DNA of 64,000 nucleotides from Actinoallomurus purpureus (GCF_024055795.1 NZ_JAMXMY010000006.1:278428-342427), one strand, 5' to 3'; shown: positions 10,302-21,411, counted from the first letter of the stretch. Notes: generated by a model from the sequence alone, not told the origin. Numbers and translations: made by a program.

Positions 10302-10778
10302 TCAGCCCAGCTTCTTGTAGCTCTTGGCGTGCTTGGTGACCCTGAACTTGGTGCTGGAGATCGGGTAGCCCAGCACTTCGCGGACATACACCTTCGTGAC
10401 CGCGTAGTACACCGTGCCGGAGGCCTTGACGGTGCCCGCGGGCAGGGGAAGGATGACCACCTTATTGCCGTGGATGACCTCGAGGGCGGCAGTCAGGCCG
10501 TCCTTCAGGTTGGTGTCCTTCACCGTCAGGTTGATCTTGATCTTCTTCTTGCCGTTCTTGGTGTAGTGGGCCCAAGAGCCGTAAGCCTGGACGCCCGAGA
10601 TGCCGTACTTGCCGGAGGTCTTCCAGGCGTGGTTGACGGCATCGACCGAGACCTGCGGGCCGCCCCGAAGAGGCTCGGCCGTACGTACCGTGTCGGCGCT
10701 GGCCGGTCCCGCCGTGAGGGCGATGGCCGTGGTTGCTGCGACGGCCCCCGTGGCGACAAGAGTCGCGATGCGACGCAT
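10302..10778 (-). CDS. Small secreted protein, paralogue 2 of 3
   Basis: A 158-residue exported protein starting at ATG 10778 behind GGAGGATCA, with an Ala-rich signal peptide cut near GPASA. The mature chain contains WKTSGKYGISGVQAYGSWA, then YTKNGKKKIKINL, then KDTNLKDGLTAAL. A C-terminal half with YVREVLGYPISS ends in a lysine-rich tail. It aligns along its length with the gene at 11639-12133 and more loosely with 9763-10173. No catalytic motif is visible; it looks like a small beta-sandwich. Its promoter region carries an extended -10 (10816-10824) and an A/T-rich hairpin (10849-10876). Confidence 0.8.
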   Translation of the reverse strand: MRRIATLVATGAVAATTAIALTAGPASADTVRTAEPLRGGPQVSVDAVNHAWKTSGKYGISGVQAYGSWAHYTKNGKKKIKINLTVKDTNLKDGLTAALEVIHGNKVVILPLPAGTVKASGTVYYAVTKVYVREVLGYPISSTKFRVTKHAKSYKKLG

Positions 10779-10815
10779 TGATCCTCCGTGATCGATTCTG
10801 GACGAACGATCAAGG

Positions 10816-10824
10816 ACCGTAGCA
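10816..10824 (-). promoter_or_regulatory. Extended -10 element (TGCTACGGT), paralogue 2
   Basis: TGCTACGGTCC on the minus strand lies about 40 bases upstream of the start at 10778. The same 11 bases occur at the equivalent distance upstream of paralogue 3, with further matches on both sides. Confidence 0.55.
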
Positions 10825-10848
10825 CTTCCGGAAAGATCAACTTACCGA

Positions 10849-10876
10849 TTTTTATGGCAGGTTACGGCCATAAAAA
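10849..10876. promoter_or_regulatory. A/T-rich perfect inverted repeat
   Basis: TTTTTATGGC and GCCATAAAAA form a perfect 10-bp inverted repeat around an 8-base spacer. It sits 25 bases upstream of the paralogue 2 -10 element, where an activator or repressor would bind. Its composition is unusual for this GC-rich DNA. Confidence 0.5.
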
Positions 10877-11145
10877 GGATGGAACCGTTGCGAGCTCGCC
10901 AAGCTCTAAGAGCGGAGCGCAGGGGTGCGTCGACCCGAGATCGGCCGAAGGGGGCACGCCAGGGCGATTTCAAAGCCGGTGGCTGACGAGTGCCGGTGAC
11001 GCTATGTGATGAGCGGAAGGGCTCGCTCGGGTCGGTGATGCCCGCCAACATCTCCAGTAGCGACGAGACCTGAGATTGGCCATGCGAAACTGGCGCCGGT
11101 GACCTTACAGAAGGTCATCCTCATTTTCACGTCACGCTAAGTAGC

Positions 11146-11220
11146 CGCAATCGATCCGGACATCAGGTGACGATAGCCCCAGACGGGCAAACTCGAAATC
11201 GTCCCGGGGGGACCCGTGTA
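11146..11220. repeat. Diverged 75-base repeat, copy 1
   Basis: This segment matches 11505-11580 at about two thirds of positions, including an unbroken GGACATCAGG and the block CCCCAG followed by AAATCG and a G-run. The G-run can pair with the C-run upstream. Confidence 0.6.
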
Positions 11221-11221
11221 T

Positions 11222-11266
11222 TTCCACGCCGTCCGCTGAGACGGGAAAATTATCGTCTCAGTGGAA
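11222..11266. repeat. Nested inverted repeat
   Basis: CTGAGACG (11236-11243) pairs with CGTCTCAG (11254-11261) around a GGAAAATTAT loop. An outer TTCCAC (11222-11227) can also pair with GTGGAA (11261-11266). It lies immediately beside repeat copy 1 and could be a terminator or a protein-binding site. Confidence 0.5.
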
Positions 11267-11504
11267 GGCGGCTGAGGCGGTGACGTGCCGTCGGCGCCCA
11301 TTACATGGGTATATATCACGCGAGGCCAGGGCGATAGCGGGCGGTGTCGGCGCGGGTGCGCGCGGTGTCGGTGGTGACCGGCACCCCCGGCGGGTGTCCC
11401 CTACTCGGCGCGGCGAACCGCTGTCCGACCGGATCTCGGCGGGCGCCCGGCAACCGCGACAGCTCCTGCGGTGGATCGGCTGCCTACCGGCCACGCAACG
11501 CAGT

Positions 11505-11580
11505 CGCATCCAATCTGGACATCAGGCGGCAATAACCCCAGGCAGACAACCTTCAAATCGCCCTGGGGGCACACGCCATG
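11505..11580. repeat. Diverged 75-base repeat, copy 2
   Basis: Second copy of the 11146-11220 sequence. Here CCCCAGG (11536-11542) pairs perfectly with CCTGGGG (11562-11568). Confidence 0.6.
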
Positions 11581-11586
11581 GGAAGT

Positions 11587-11618
11587 GAAAGGGCCTCGCC
11601 GCGCCGCGAGGCCCTTTC
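11587..11618 (-). terminator. Terminator of paralogue 3
   Basis: A perfect 13-bp stem (GAAAGGGCCTCGC with its complement) and a 6-base loop, 21 bases beyond the stop at 11639. Confidence 0.85.
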
Positions 11619-11638
11619 GTGAGTCCCGGTGGAGGGGC

Positions 11639-12133
11639 TCAGAACAGCTTCTTGAACTTCTTGCCGGCCCTGGACGTCTTGAAGTGGTTGGACGACACCG
11701 GAACGCCGACCGCCTCGCGTACCTTGACGCTGGTGGCCGTGTAGGTGAGGATCCCTTCGCCGGAGGTTTCGCCCGGCCACAGGAACAGGAAGTACTCCGC
11801 CTGGCCGGGGAACTTGATCCCGATGGCGGGGCTCAGGCCGTCCTTCGGGGCGGTGTCCTTGAGCTTGATGTCGAGCCTGACCTTCTTCTTGCCGTTCTTC
11901 GTGTAGCGCGCCCACGTGCCCTGGGCGGCCGCCCCCGCGACGCCGGACGCGCCGCCGGTCTTCCACGGGTGGAGCTTGAGGGCCTCGATCGTCATGACCG
12001 GCCGGGCGCCCCGAAGGGGGCCTGTCCCGTCGCCGTTCGCCGGTGTCGCGGCGGTGGCCGGTGCCGCGAGGAGAGCGGCGGCCGCGGTGGCCGCGACGGT
12101 CCCCGCGGCGAGAGAAGTCGCAATGCGACGCAC
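11639..12133 (-). CDS. Small secreted protein, paralogue 3 of 3
   Basis: A 164-residue exported protein. The start is GTG 12133, set by the same GGAGGATCA ribosome site as its paralogues. An Ala-rich signal peptide (MRRIATSLAAG start) ends near PATAA. The mature protein has HPWKTGGASGVAG, YTKNGKKKVRLDIKLKDT, PKDGLSPAIGI and KVREAVGVPVSS, closing with a basic KKFKKLF tail. Its closest relative here is 10302-10778, with the same order of motifs. Function is unknown. Tandem position, a shared promoter motif and individual terminators suggest duplication of whole transcription units. Confidence 0.8.
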   Translation of the reverse strand: MRRIATSLAAGTVAATAAAALLAAPATAATPANGDGTGPLRGARPVMTIEALKLHPWKTGGASGVAGAAAQGTWARYTKNGKKKVRLDIKLKDTAPKDGLSPAIGIKFPGQAEYFLFLWPGETSGEGILTYTATSVKVREAVGVPVSSNHFKTSRAGKKFKKLF

Positions 12134-12170
12134 TGATCCTCCGTGGTGGGTACGGGGTTAAGGATCATGG

Positions 12171-12179
12171 ACCGTAGCA
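12171..12179 (-). promoter_or_regulatory. Extended -10 element (TGCTACGGT), paralogue 3
   Basis: On the minus strand TGCTACGGTCC followed by ATGATCC lies about 40 bases upstream of the GTG at 12133. It matches the paralogue 2 promoter, including the flanking GATC. Confidence 0.55.
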
Positions 12180-12375
12180 GTCTCGGAGGAACCGGCGGGG
12201 CCATGTGATCACCCGCACACCCGGAGGGGCGACGCGCGTCGCGGGCGCCGTCTCCGGGAGCGACGCGGCCGATCATCCTTCGCCTGTCGGGGGCGAGTGA
12301 CCGCCGTCGCTCGGTCATCCGCAATAGAGTTGGGTCCCGCACGGCAGGCTCGGCGACGGTGGAGGGAGGTGGGCG

Positions 12376-13524
12376 GTGCGGGAGTACATCCTCACGTTCT
12401 TGACGGCGTCGATCGTCACCTACCTTCTCGTCCCCTTGGTGCTGAAGTTCGCGATCGCCTTCAAGGCGATGACCCCGGTGCGCGACCGGGACGTGCACGC
12501 CATCCCCACGCCACGGCTCGGCGGCCTGGCGATGTTCTTCGGGATGTGCGCGGCGCTCCTGATGGCCTCCCGCCTGCCCCACCTGCACAAGGTGTTCACC
12601 GAGAACTCCACGTGGATCGGCCTGTTGTCGGCCGGCGGCCTGCTGGTCGTCGTGGGCATCGCCGACGACCGCTGGGAGATCGACGCGCTGACGAAGATGG
12701 CCGGTCAGGTCGCGGCGGCCGGGCTGCTCATCATGAACGGCGTCCAGCTGCTGTGGATCCCGTTGCCGGGTAAGACTCTCGCGCTGCCGCCGTCGTACGG
12801 TGTTCCGCTGACGATCCTCATCGTCGTCGCGACCATCAACGCGGTGAACTTCATCGACGGGCTCGACGGCCTGGCTGCCGGCATCGTGGGCGTCTCGGCG
12901 CTCGCCTTCTTCGTGTACGCCTATCTGGTCACGGTCGTGGCGCACCTGGACCACCAGAGCGCTCCGGCGTTGATCGCGGCGGTCCTCGCCGGCATGTGCG
13001 TCGGGTTCCTCCCGCACAACTTCAGTCCGGCCCGGATCTTCATGGGCGACACCGGGTCCATGCTGATCGGCCTGATGCTGGCCACGTCGATGATCACGGT
13101 GTCGGGCTTCGACCCGGCGGCGCTGAAGGGGTCGATCAACCGGTTCCCGACGATCCTGCCGCTCTTGCCGGTCGCGATCCTGGTCGTGCCGTACGCCGAC
13201 ATGCTCATGGCCGTCGTGCGCCGGACGTACGGCGGGCGGTCGCCGTTCGCGCCGGACAAGAAGCACATGCACCACCGGCTGCTCAACCTCGGCCACTCGC
13301 ACCGGGGGGCCGCGCTGGTCATGTACCTCTGGACGGCGCTGTTCTCCTTCGGGGTGGTCGCCCTGTCCGCCGCCAAGTCGCCGCTGGTGGTGCTGGCGGC
13401 CGCGAGTGTCGTGGCCATCGCCGCGCTCGTCGTGATGGCGTTTCCGCAGTTGCGCCCGCACGGGAGGCGGCACCGTACGGAGGACGAGACCCCCTCGGAC
13501 AAGCGTCCTCGGCAGGCTGCCTGA
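12376..13524 (+). CDS. wecA: Polyprenyl-phosphate GlcNAc-1-phosphate transferase
   Basis: A 382-residue polytopic membrane enzyme of the WecA/MraY superfamily. It moves GlcNAc-1-phosphate from UDP-GlcNAc to a polyprenyl phosphate carrier on the cytoplasmic face, the first step in building cell-wall polymers. The GTG start at 12376 follows GGAGGGAGG. Visible motifs are the DD pair in GIADDRWEID (about 97-98), NAVNFIDGLDGLAAG (about 155-169), FMGDTGSMLIG (about 222) and the HMHHRLL motif near 297. About ten membrane segments are present. Placement just upstream of the ATP synthase cluster matches the rfe gene of mycobacteria, which supports the call. Confidence 0.93.
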   Translation: MREYILTFLTASIVTYLLVPLVLKFAIAFKAMTPVRDRDVHAIPTPRLGGLAMFFGMCAALLMASRLPHLHKVFTENSTWIGLLSAGGLLVVVGIADDRWEIDALTKMAGQVAAAGLLIMNGVQLLWIPLPGKTLALPPSYGVPLTILIVVATINAVNFIDGLDGLAAGIVGVSALAFFVYAYLVTVVAHLDHQSAPALIAAVLAGMCVGFLPHNFSPARIFMGDTGSMLIGLMLATSMITVSGFDPAALKGSINRFPTILPLLPVAILVVPYADMLMAVVRRTYGGRSPFAPDKKHMHHRLLNLGHSHRGAALVMYLWTALFSFGVVALSAAKSPLVVLAAASVVAIAALVVMAFPQLRPHGRRHRTEDETPSDKRPRQAA

Positions 13525-13631
13525 CCTGGGGACTTTACCGTTACTTGGCAGGTAATTCCGAGGTGTGAGAAGCTTGTGATACCTTTCACGAACGGACAAG
13601 CGAACACTCACCGTGAACACTCGGAGCACTC

Positions 13632-14060
13632 ATGCAGTCCAACGACGCCCGGATTCTCCGCGGCGCCGCGATCCCGACTGGCATCGTCGGGCTGGTGGCC
13701 ATCGTCGCCGGCCTGGTGCTCGCCGGAGCTAAGGGAGCCCTCGGCTCCGCGATCGGTGTCGCGGTTGTTCTCGTATTCTTCACCTTCGGGGTGCTCGTCG
13801 TCAGCTATGTCACGAAAATTTCCCAGCAGCTGATGATGATGGCGGGGCTGATCAGCTTTCTGATCAAGTTCATCGCGGTGTTCGCCCTGATCGCGGCGTT
13901 CAAAGGCGTGACCCTCTGGAGCGCGCACGCCTTCGGATGGACCGTCCTCGCCCTCACGCTCGTCTGGCTCGCCGCCGAGACGAACGCGACGATCAACACG
14001 AAGACGCCGTACACGGAAACCGCCCCCCGGTCGCGTGACCAGGAGAAGTCGGGCGGATGA
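13632..14060 (+). CDS. AtpI-like four-helix membrane protein
   Basis: A 142-residue membrane protein starting at ATG 13632 behind GGAG. Four hydrophobic segments lie at about 10-30, 35-60, 68-90 and 100-118, followed by a short polar tail. Position and topology match the small transmembrane gene between rfe and atpB in actinobacteria. These are ATP synthase protein I-like, thought to help c-ring assembly or Mg2+ handling. Sequence similarity to classical AtpI is only general, so the name is based partly on context. Confidence 0.75.
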   Translation: MQSNDARILRGAAIPTGIVGLVAIVAGLVLAGAKGALGSAIGVAVVLVFFTFGVLVVSYVTKISQQLMMMAGLISFLIKFIAVFALIAAFKGVTLWSAHAFGWTVLALTLVWLAAETNATINTKTPYTETAPRSRDQEKSGG

Positions 14061-14101
14061 TGACAATGGACTACTCCAATATGACTACGCGGGAGGTGGC
14101 C

Positions 14102-14110
14102 TGCTATCGT
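14102..14110 (+). promoter_or_regulatory. Possible leaderless promoter ahead of AtpZ-like gene
   Basis: TGCTATCGT (extended -10) ends 10 bases before the ATG at 14121. An ATGACT lies 18 bases further upstream as a possible -35. No ribosome site is close to that ATG. Transcription would start at or next to the start codon. Confidence 0.4.
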
Positions 14111-14120
14111 CCGAGACGCG

Positions 14121-14339
14121 ATGACCGGGAATGGGCGTCAGCCCAGCGAAGCGGAGAACCGCAAGTTCGCCAACGACGTGTCGGCCGCACCTGCCACCAT
14201 CGTGGCTGGGATGCTGGTCTATGGCGGTGCGGGCTGGGTGCTCGCTCGCTGGCTGCACCTGTCAGCGTTGTTCCCCATCGGGCTGGTGTTCGGCCTGGTC
14301 TTCGCTGGCTACCTGGTCTACGCCCGCTACGGCCGCTGA
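14121..14339 (+). CDS. AtpZ/AtpI-like small membrane protein
   Basis: A 72-residue protein. Its charged N-terminus (about 25 residues) precedes two membrane segments, about 25-43 and 48-67, joined by a short loop with ARWLHLS. This two-helix layout with a GGAGWVLAR-type first helix is that of the AtpZ/AtpI small subunits next to atpB. The nearest GGAGG is about 25 bases upstream, too far for a normal start, so translation may be leaderless. It partners the F0 genes that follow. Confidence 0.8.
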   Translation: MTGNGRQPSEAENRKFANDVSAAPATIVAGMLVYGGAGWVLARWLHLSALFPIGLVFGLVFAGYLVYARYGR

Positions 14340-14421
14340 GCGCGTCCGGCGGAGCCGTAGCCCACCGAGACGACAGCAAGGTTGCCGCCTTGATGAGCTA
14401 CGACTGCGAAAGGAACGCCGG

Positions 14422-15210
14422 GTGAGTGCGCCGCACGTCCTCGCCAAGGACTTCGAAGCCCCTGGGCTCTGGCTTTTCCAGTGGAAGCCCCTCTTCCACA
14501 TCGGCCCGGTCGCCGTCGCGAAACCGATGGTGCTGAGCCTGCTCGTCATGGTGATCGTCGTGGCCTTCTTCTGGGCCGCGTTCGCCAAGCCGAAGATCGT
14601 CCCGCGGGGCGTGCAGAACCTCGGCGAGGTCGCCTACATCTTCGTCCGGGACGAGATGGGCCGCCCCTTCCTCGGCAAGGACGCCGAGAAGTGGATGCGC
14701 CTGCTCGTGCCGCTCTTCTTCTTCGTGTGGATCGGCAACCTCATGTCGGTCATCCCGTTCGCGCAGTTCCCGGTGAACTCTCGGATCGCGTTCCCGATGG
14801 TCCTCGCCGTGCTGGTCTACGTGACCTTCTGGGTCGTCGGCGTGAAGAACCAGGGCTTCTTCGGACTGCTCAAGAACGCGACGATGCCGCCCGACCTGCC
14901 GGTGGCGCTGTACTTCATCGTCATCCCGATCGAGTTCGTGTCGACCTTCTTCATCCGGCCCTTCACCCATGCGGTCCGGCTGTTCGCCAACATGTTCGCG
15001 GGTCACATTCTGATCGCGCTGTTCGCGACCGTCGGCTTCCACTTCCTGTGGGAGAAGGTCACCCCGCTGGGCTTCGGCGTCGGCGTGCTCGGTGTGGTCC
15101 TCACCATCGCCATGACCGCCTTCGAGCTGTTCATCCAGGCGGTGCAAGCCTACGTCTTCACGCTGCTGGCCGCGTTCTACATCAGCGCCGGCCTGCACGC
15201 CGACCACTGA
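14422..15210 (+). CDS. atpB: F0F1 ATP synthase subunit a
   Basis: A 262-residue membrane subunit forming the two proton half-channels against the c-ring. I take GTG 14422 (VSAPHVLAKDF), behind AAGGA. The frame is open further upstream, but that part overlaps the preceding gene and has no family similarity. Five to six membrane helices are present. The essential arginine is Arg186 in RPFTHAVRLFANMFAGH, and the C-terminal helix ends in TLLAAFYISAGLHADH. First of the eight structural genes atpBEFHAGDC. Confidence 0.97.
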   Translation: MSAPHVLAKDFEAPGLWLFQWKPLFHIGPVAVAKPMVLSLLVMVIVVAFFWAAFAKPKIVPRGVQNLGEVAYIFVRDEMGRPFLGKDAEKWMRLLVPLFFFVWIGNLMSVIPFAQFPVNSRIAFPMVLAVLVYVTFWVVGVKNQGFFGLLKNATMPPDLPVALYFIVIPIEFVSTFFIRPFTHAVRLFANMFAGHILIALFATVGFHFLWEKVTPLGFGVGVLGVVLTIAMTAFELFIQAVQAYVFTLLAAFYISAGLHADH

Positions 15211-15257
15211 GACTCAACCCCACGACATGACCGGCGGGCGGACCGCCGGCCGAGTGA

Positions 15258-15512
<255 letters not shown>

Positions 15513-15547
15513 CCCAGGCTCACTTCTGACGGAAGGCTGTGCACGCC

Positions 15548-16108
15548 ATGTTTTTGGCCGAACACACCGTCGGGCTACTCGCCGAGAACACGGAGAACCC
15601 GAACCCTCTGCTGCCCGACGTGGCAGAGATGGTCGTCGGCATCTTCGCGTTCCTCGTCGTGCTGTTCTTCCTCGGCAAGATCCTCGTGCCGCGCATCCAG
15701 AAGGCGCTCGAAGAGCGTACGGACGCGATCGAGGGCGGGATCAAGCGGGCCGAGGAGGCGCAGGCCGAGGCCCAGCGGACGCTTGAGCAGTACCAGACGC
15801 AGCTGGCCGAGGCCCGGCAGGAGGCCGCGCGGATCCGCGAGGAGGCGCGCGAGCAGGGCGCCCAGATCATCGCGGAGCTGCGCGACCAGGCGCAGGCCGA
15901 GGCGCAGCGGGTCATCGACCAGGCACACGCCCAGATCGACGCGGACCGGCAGCTGGCGTTCACCCAGCTCCGCGCGGAGATCGGGCAGCTCGCGGTCGAG
16001 CTGGCCGGTCGTGTCGTCGGCGAGTCCCTGGAGGACGAGTCCCGGCGTCGTGGCACCGTCGACCGGTTCCTCGACGAGCTCGAGGACCGGGCTCGGGCGG
16101 GGGCGTAA
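15548..16108 (+). CDS. atpF: F0F1 ATP synthase subunit b
   Basis: A 186-residue stator stalk subunit with one N-terminal membrane helix (about 24-43) and a long Ala/Glu/Arg-rich coiled coil. I choose ATG 15548 because GGAAGG at 15531 is 11 bases away. The in-frame GTG at 15539 is only 2 bases from it. Its TAA overlaps the ATG of atpH by one base. Unlike mycobacteria, b and delta are separate proteins here. Confidence 0.94.
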   Translation: MFLAEHTVGLLAENTENPNPLLPDVAEMVVGIFAFLVVLFFLGKILVPRIQKALEERTDAIEGGIKRAEEAQAEAQRTLEQYQTQLAEARQEAARIREEAREQGAQIIAELRDQAQAEAQRVIDQAHAQIDADRQLAFTQLRAEIGQLAVELAGRVVGESLEDESRRRGTVDRFLDELEDRARAGA

Positions 16109-16923
16109 TGATCGGCGCGAGCAGGGCCTCGTTCGTCGAGGCAAGGGAGCGGCTCGAGGCCGCCCTGTCCGCCGGTGACCCGGCGGCGTTCGGCGACGAG
16201 CTGTTCGCCGTGGTGCACCTGCTCGATCGTGAGCACGTGCTGCGCCGGGCCCTGTCGGACCCGGCCCAGCCGGCCGAGCGGCGGGCCGGGCTGGCCACGG
16301 CCGTGTTCGACGGCAAGGTCTCCGCGGCGGTCCGCGACTTCGTCGCCGACGTCGTCCGGCTCCGGTGGGTGCGCTCGGTCGAGCTGGCCGACGCGTTCGA
16401 GGAGCTCGCGGTGTCGGCCGTCGCGGCCGGTGCCGAGGCGCAGCGGCGGATCGACGACCTGGAGGACGAGCTCTTCCGGTTCGGGCGGATCGTCGAGGCG
16501 CAGTCGGCGCTGCGCGGGGCGCTGGTCGACCGGCGTGTGCCGGGCGGGCCCAAGGCTGAGCTGCTGACCACGCTGCTGGAGGGCAAGACCACCGCGGCGA
16601 CGCTGCGGCTGGTCACCGAGGCGGTGACGCACACGCGAGGACGTAGTCTGGAGCGAGCGCTCGAGACCTACGGACGGATCGCGGCCGAGCGTCGTCACCG
16701 GCTGGTCGCGGTGGTCCGCACGGCGGTCGAGCTCGACGAAGGGCAGAAGACGCGCCTGACCACCGCGCTTTCGGCGCAGTACGGCCGCGACGTTCATCTG
16801 AACATCGAGGTGGATCCTTCGGTTCTGGGCGGTATTTCCGTTCAAATCGGGGACGAGGAAATCGACGGCACCATCGCTCGCCGGCTGGAAGACGTCCGCC
16901 GGCGAATCGAACGGGCGAGCTGA
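16108..16923 (+). CDS. atpH: F0F1 ATP synthase subunit delta
   Basis: A 271-residue stator subunit joining the b stalk to the alpha3beta3 head. The family match covers [12 protein letters not shown] at the N-terminus, [21 protein letters not shown] mid-chain and the C-terminal signature [20 protein letters not shown]. It is about 90 residues longer than the E. coli subunit, as is usual in actinobacteria. Start and upstream stop overlap (TAATG), so it is translationally coupled to atpF. Confidence 0.95.
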   Translation: MIGASRASFVEARERLEAALSAGDPAAFGDELFAVVHLLDREHVLRRALSDPAQPAERRAGLATAVFDGKVSAAVRDFVADVVRLRWVRSVELADAFEELAVSAVAAGAEAQRRIDDLEDELFRFGRIVEAQSALRGALVDRRVPGGPKAELLTTLLEGKTTAATLRLVTEAVTHTRGRSLERALETYGRIAAERRHRLVAVVRTAVELDEGQKTRLTTALSAQYGRDVHLNIEVDPSVLGGISVQIGDEEIDGTIARRLEDVRRRIERAS

Positions 16924-16960
16924 ACCAAGCATCGGACTCACGGAGAGAGACGAAGAAGAC

Positions 16961-18598
16961 ATGGCGGAGCTGACGATCCGGCCGGAGGAGATTCGGGGCG
17001 CACTTGAGCGCTTCGTCCAGGCCTATGAGCCGGAGACCGCCGCGCGCGAGGAGGTCGGGACCGTCGTCGAGTGCTTCGACGGCATCGCCTTCGTCGAGGG
17101 CCTGCCCTCGGCCATGGCGAACGAGCTCCTTGAGTTCGAGGACGGCACGCGCGGTATCGCGCTGAACCTTGACGTTCGGCAGATCGGTGTCGTCATCCTG
17201 GGCGACTTCTCCAAGATCGAAGAGGGCCAGCAGGTACGCCGTACCGGCGAGGTCCTCTCGGTCCCCATCGGCGATGGCTACCTCGGCCGCGTCGTGGACT
17301 CGCTGGGCAACCCCATCGACGGCAAGGGCGGGATCGAGACGACCGGCCGTCGCGAGCTGGAGCTGCAGGCGCCGGGCGTCATGCAGCGCCAGCCGGTGGG
17401 CGAGCCGCTGCAGACGGGCATCAAGGCGATCGACGCGCTGACGCCGATCGGCCGCGGTCAGCGGCAGCTGATCATCGGTGACCGGCAGACCGGCAAGACC
17501 ACGGTCGCGATCGACACCATCCTGAACCAGAAGCAGGCGTGGGAGACCGGCGACCCGAGCAAGCAGGTCCGCTGCATCTACGTCGCGGTCGGCCAGAAGG
17601 GCTCGACCATCGCGCAGGTGCGGGCCACCCTCGAAGAGGCCGGCGCGCTGGAGTACACCACGATCGTGGCGGCCCCGGCGTCCGAGCCCGCGGGCTACAA
17701 GTACATCGCCCCCTACACCGGTTCGGCCATCGGCCAGCACTGGATGTACGAGGGCAAGCACGTCCTGATCGTGTTCGACGACCTGTCCAAGCAGGCCGAG
17801 TCGTACCGCGCGATCTCGCTGCTGCTGCGCCGCCCGCCGGGCCGTGAGGCCTACCCCGGCGACGTGTTCTACCTGCACTCGCGGCTGCTGGAGCGGTGCG
17901 CGAAGCTGTCGGACGACATGGGCGCCGGCTCGATGACTGGTCTGCCGATCATCGAGACCAAGGGCAACGACGTCTCGGCCTACATCCCGACCAACGTCAT
18001 CTCGATCACCGACGGCCAGGTCTTCCTGGAGACGGACCTGTTCAACCAGGGTGTCCGCCCGGCCATCAACGTCGGTATCTCGGTGTCCCGCGTCGGCGGC
18101 GCCGCGATGACCAAGGCCATGCGGAAGGCCACGAGCAACCTGAAGCTGTTCCTGTCGCAGTTCCGTGACCTGGAGGCGTTCGCCGCCTTCGCGTCCGACC
18201 TCGACGCCGCGTCGCGCGCCCAGCTGGACCGCGGTGTCCGCCTGGTCGAGCTGCTCAAGCAGCCGCAGAACGCACCGTTCCCGATGGAGCAGCAGGTCGT
18301 CTCGATCTGGTCCGGCACGAACGGCGAGCTCGACGACGTGCCGATCGAGGACGTCCGCCGGTTCGAGGCGGAGCTCCTCGACCACGTCAGGCGCAACAAC
18401 GCGGGTCTGCTGGACAGCATCCGGGAGACCGGCAAGCTCGACGACGACGCCATCTCGACCCTGAAGGACTCCATCGCGGAGTTCAAGAAGGGCTTCGAGA
18501 CCACCCACCACGGCCTGCTGGTCCAGGAACAGCCGGTCGAGGCCATCGATGAGGGTGACGTCGAGCAGGAGAAGATCACCCGCGTGAGGAAGAAGTAA
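16961..18598 (+). CDS. atpA: F0F1 ATP synthase subunit alpha
   Basis: A 545-residue subunit of the catalytic head that binds nucleotide at non-catalytic sites. Walker A is GDRQTGKT at about 172-179. The alpha signature [14 protein letters not shown] lies near 368, and [14 protein letters not shown] is in the C-terminal domain. ATG 16961 follows GGAGAGAG. The last about 30 residues ([15 protein letters not shown]) form an acidic-to-basic tail typical of actinobacterial alpha subunits. Only 3 bases separate it from atpG. Confidence 0.97.
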   Translation: MAELTIRPEEIRGALERFVQAYEPETAAREEVGTVVECFDGIAFVEGLPSAMANELLEFEDGTRGIALNLDVRQIGVVILGDFSKIEEGQQVRRTGEVLSVPIGDGYLGRVVDSLGNPIDGKGGIETTGRRELELQAPGVMQRQPVGEPLQTGIKAIDALTPIGRGQRQLIIGDRQTGKTTVAIDTILNQKQAWETGDPSKQVRCIYVAVGQKGSTIAQVRATLEEAGALEYTTIVAAPASEPAGYKYIAPYTGSAIGQHWMYEGKHVLIVFDDLSKQAESYRAISLLLRRPPGREAYPGDVFYLHSRLLERCAKLSDDMGAGSMTGLPIIETKGNDVSAYIPTNVISITDGQVFLETDLFNQGVRPAINVGISVSRVGGAAMTKAMRKATSNLKLFLSQFRDLEAFAAFASDLDAASRAQLDRGVRLVELLKQPQNAPFPMEQQVVSIWSGTNGELDDVPIEDVRRFEAELLDHVRRNNAGLLDSIRETGKLDDDAISTLKDSIAEFKKGFETTHHGLLVQEQPVEAIDEGDVEQEKITRVRKK

Positions 18599-18601
18599 GG
18601 C

Positions 18602-20961
<2,360 letters not shown>

Positions 20962-20988
20962 CGCCTCGGGCGTTCGGAGGAGAAGCAA

Positions 20989-21378
20989 GTGGCAAAGCTG
21001 CACGTCGAGCTCGTCTCACCGGAGCGTGAGATCTGGGCCGGCGAAGCCGATATGGTCGTCGCCAAGACCATCGAGGGTGAGATGGGCATCCTGCCCGGTC
21101 ACGCGCCGGTCCTTGGCCTGCTGGTGGACGGCAGTGTCGTGCGGATCAAGCCCGCCGACGAGTCGGAGATCATCTCCGCGATGGTCTCCGGCGGTTTCTT
21201 CTCGGTCGCCTCCAACGAGGTGTCGGTGCTCGCCGAGTACGCCGAGCTGGGCGGCGAGATTGATCTCGACGCCGCCCGCGAGGAGTACGAGCGGGTCTCC
21301 GGGCTCGAGGGCGAGGACGCGGCGCTCGCACAGCGCCGCGCCCGGGCACGACTGCGGGCCGCAGGGCAAGAGGTCTGA
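20989..21378 (+). CDS. atpC: F0F1 ATP synthase subunit epsilon
   Basis: A 129-residue subunit starting at GTG 20989 behind CGGAGGAG. The N-terminal beta barrel has LVSPEREIWAGEADMV and EGEMGILPGHAPVLGLL; a short C-terminal helical part ends in RARARLRAAGQEV. It sits at the foot of the rotor and limits ATP hydrolysis. Last gene of the synthase proper. Confidence 0.96.
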   Translation: MAKLHVELVSPEREIWAGEADMVVAKTIEGEMGILPGHAPVLGLLVDGSVVRIKPADESEIISAMVSGGFFSVASNEVSVLAEYAELGGEIDLDAAREEYERVSGLEGEDAALAQRRARARLRAAGQEV

Positions 21379-21411
21379 CCGTCTCGGATCGCGTGGGGGA
21401 AGCAGGGGGGA

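Larger units (their letters stand above)
10877..11638. other. Long non-coding interval between paralogues 2 and 3
   Basis: No supported gene lies in this stretch of about 760 bases. It holds two diverged copies of a roughly 75-base sequence, a nested hairpin at 11222-11266, and the terminator of paralogue 3. Short frames here lack ribosome sites and family features. Confidence 0.6.
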
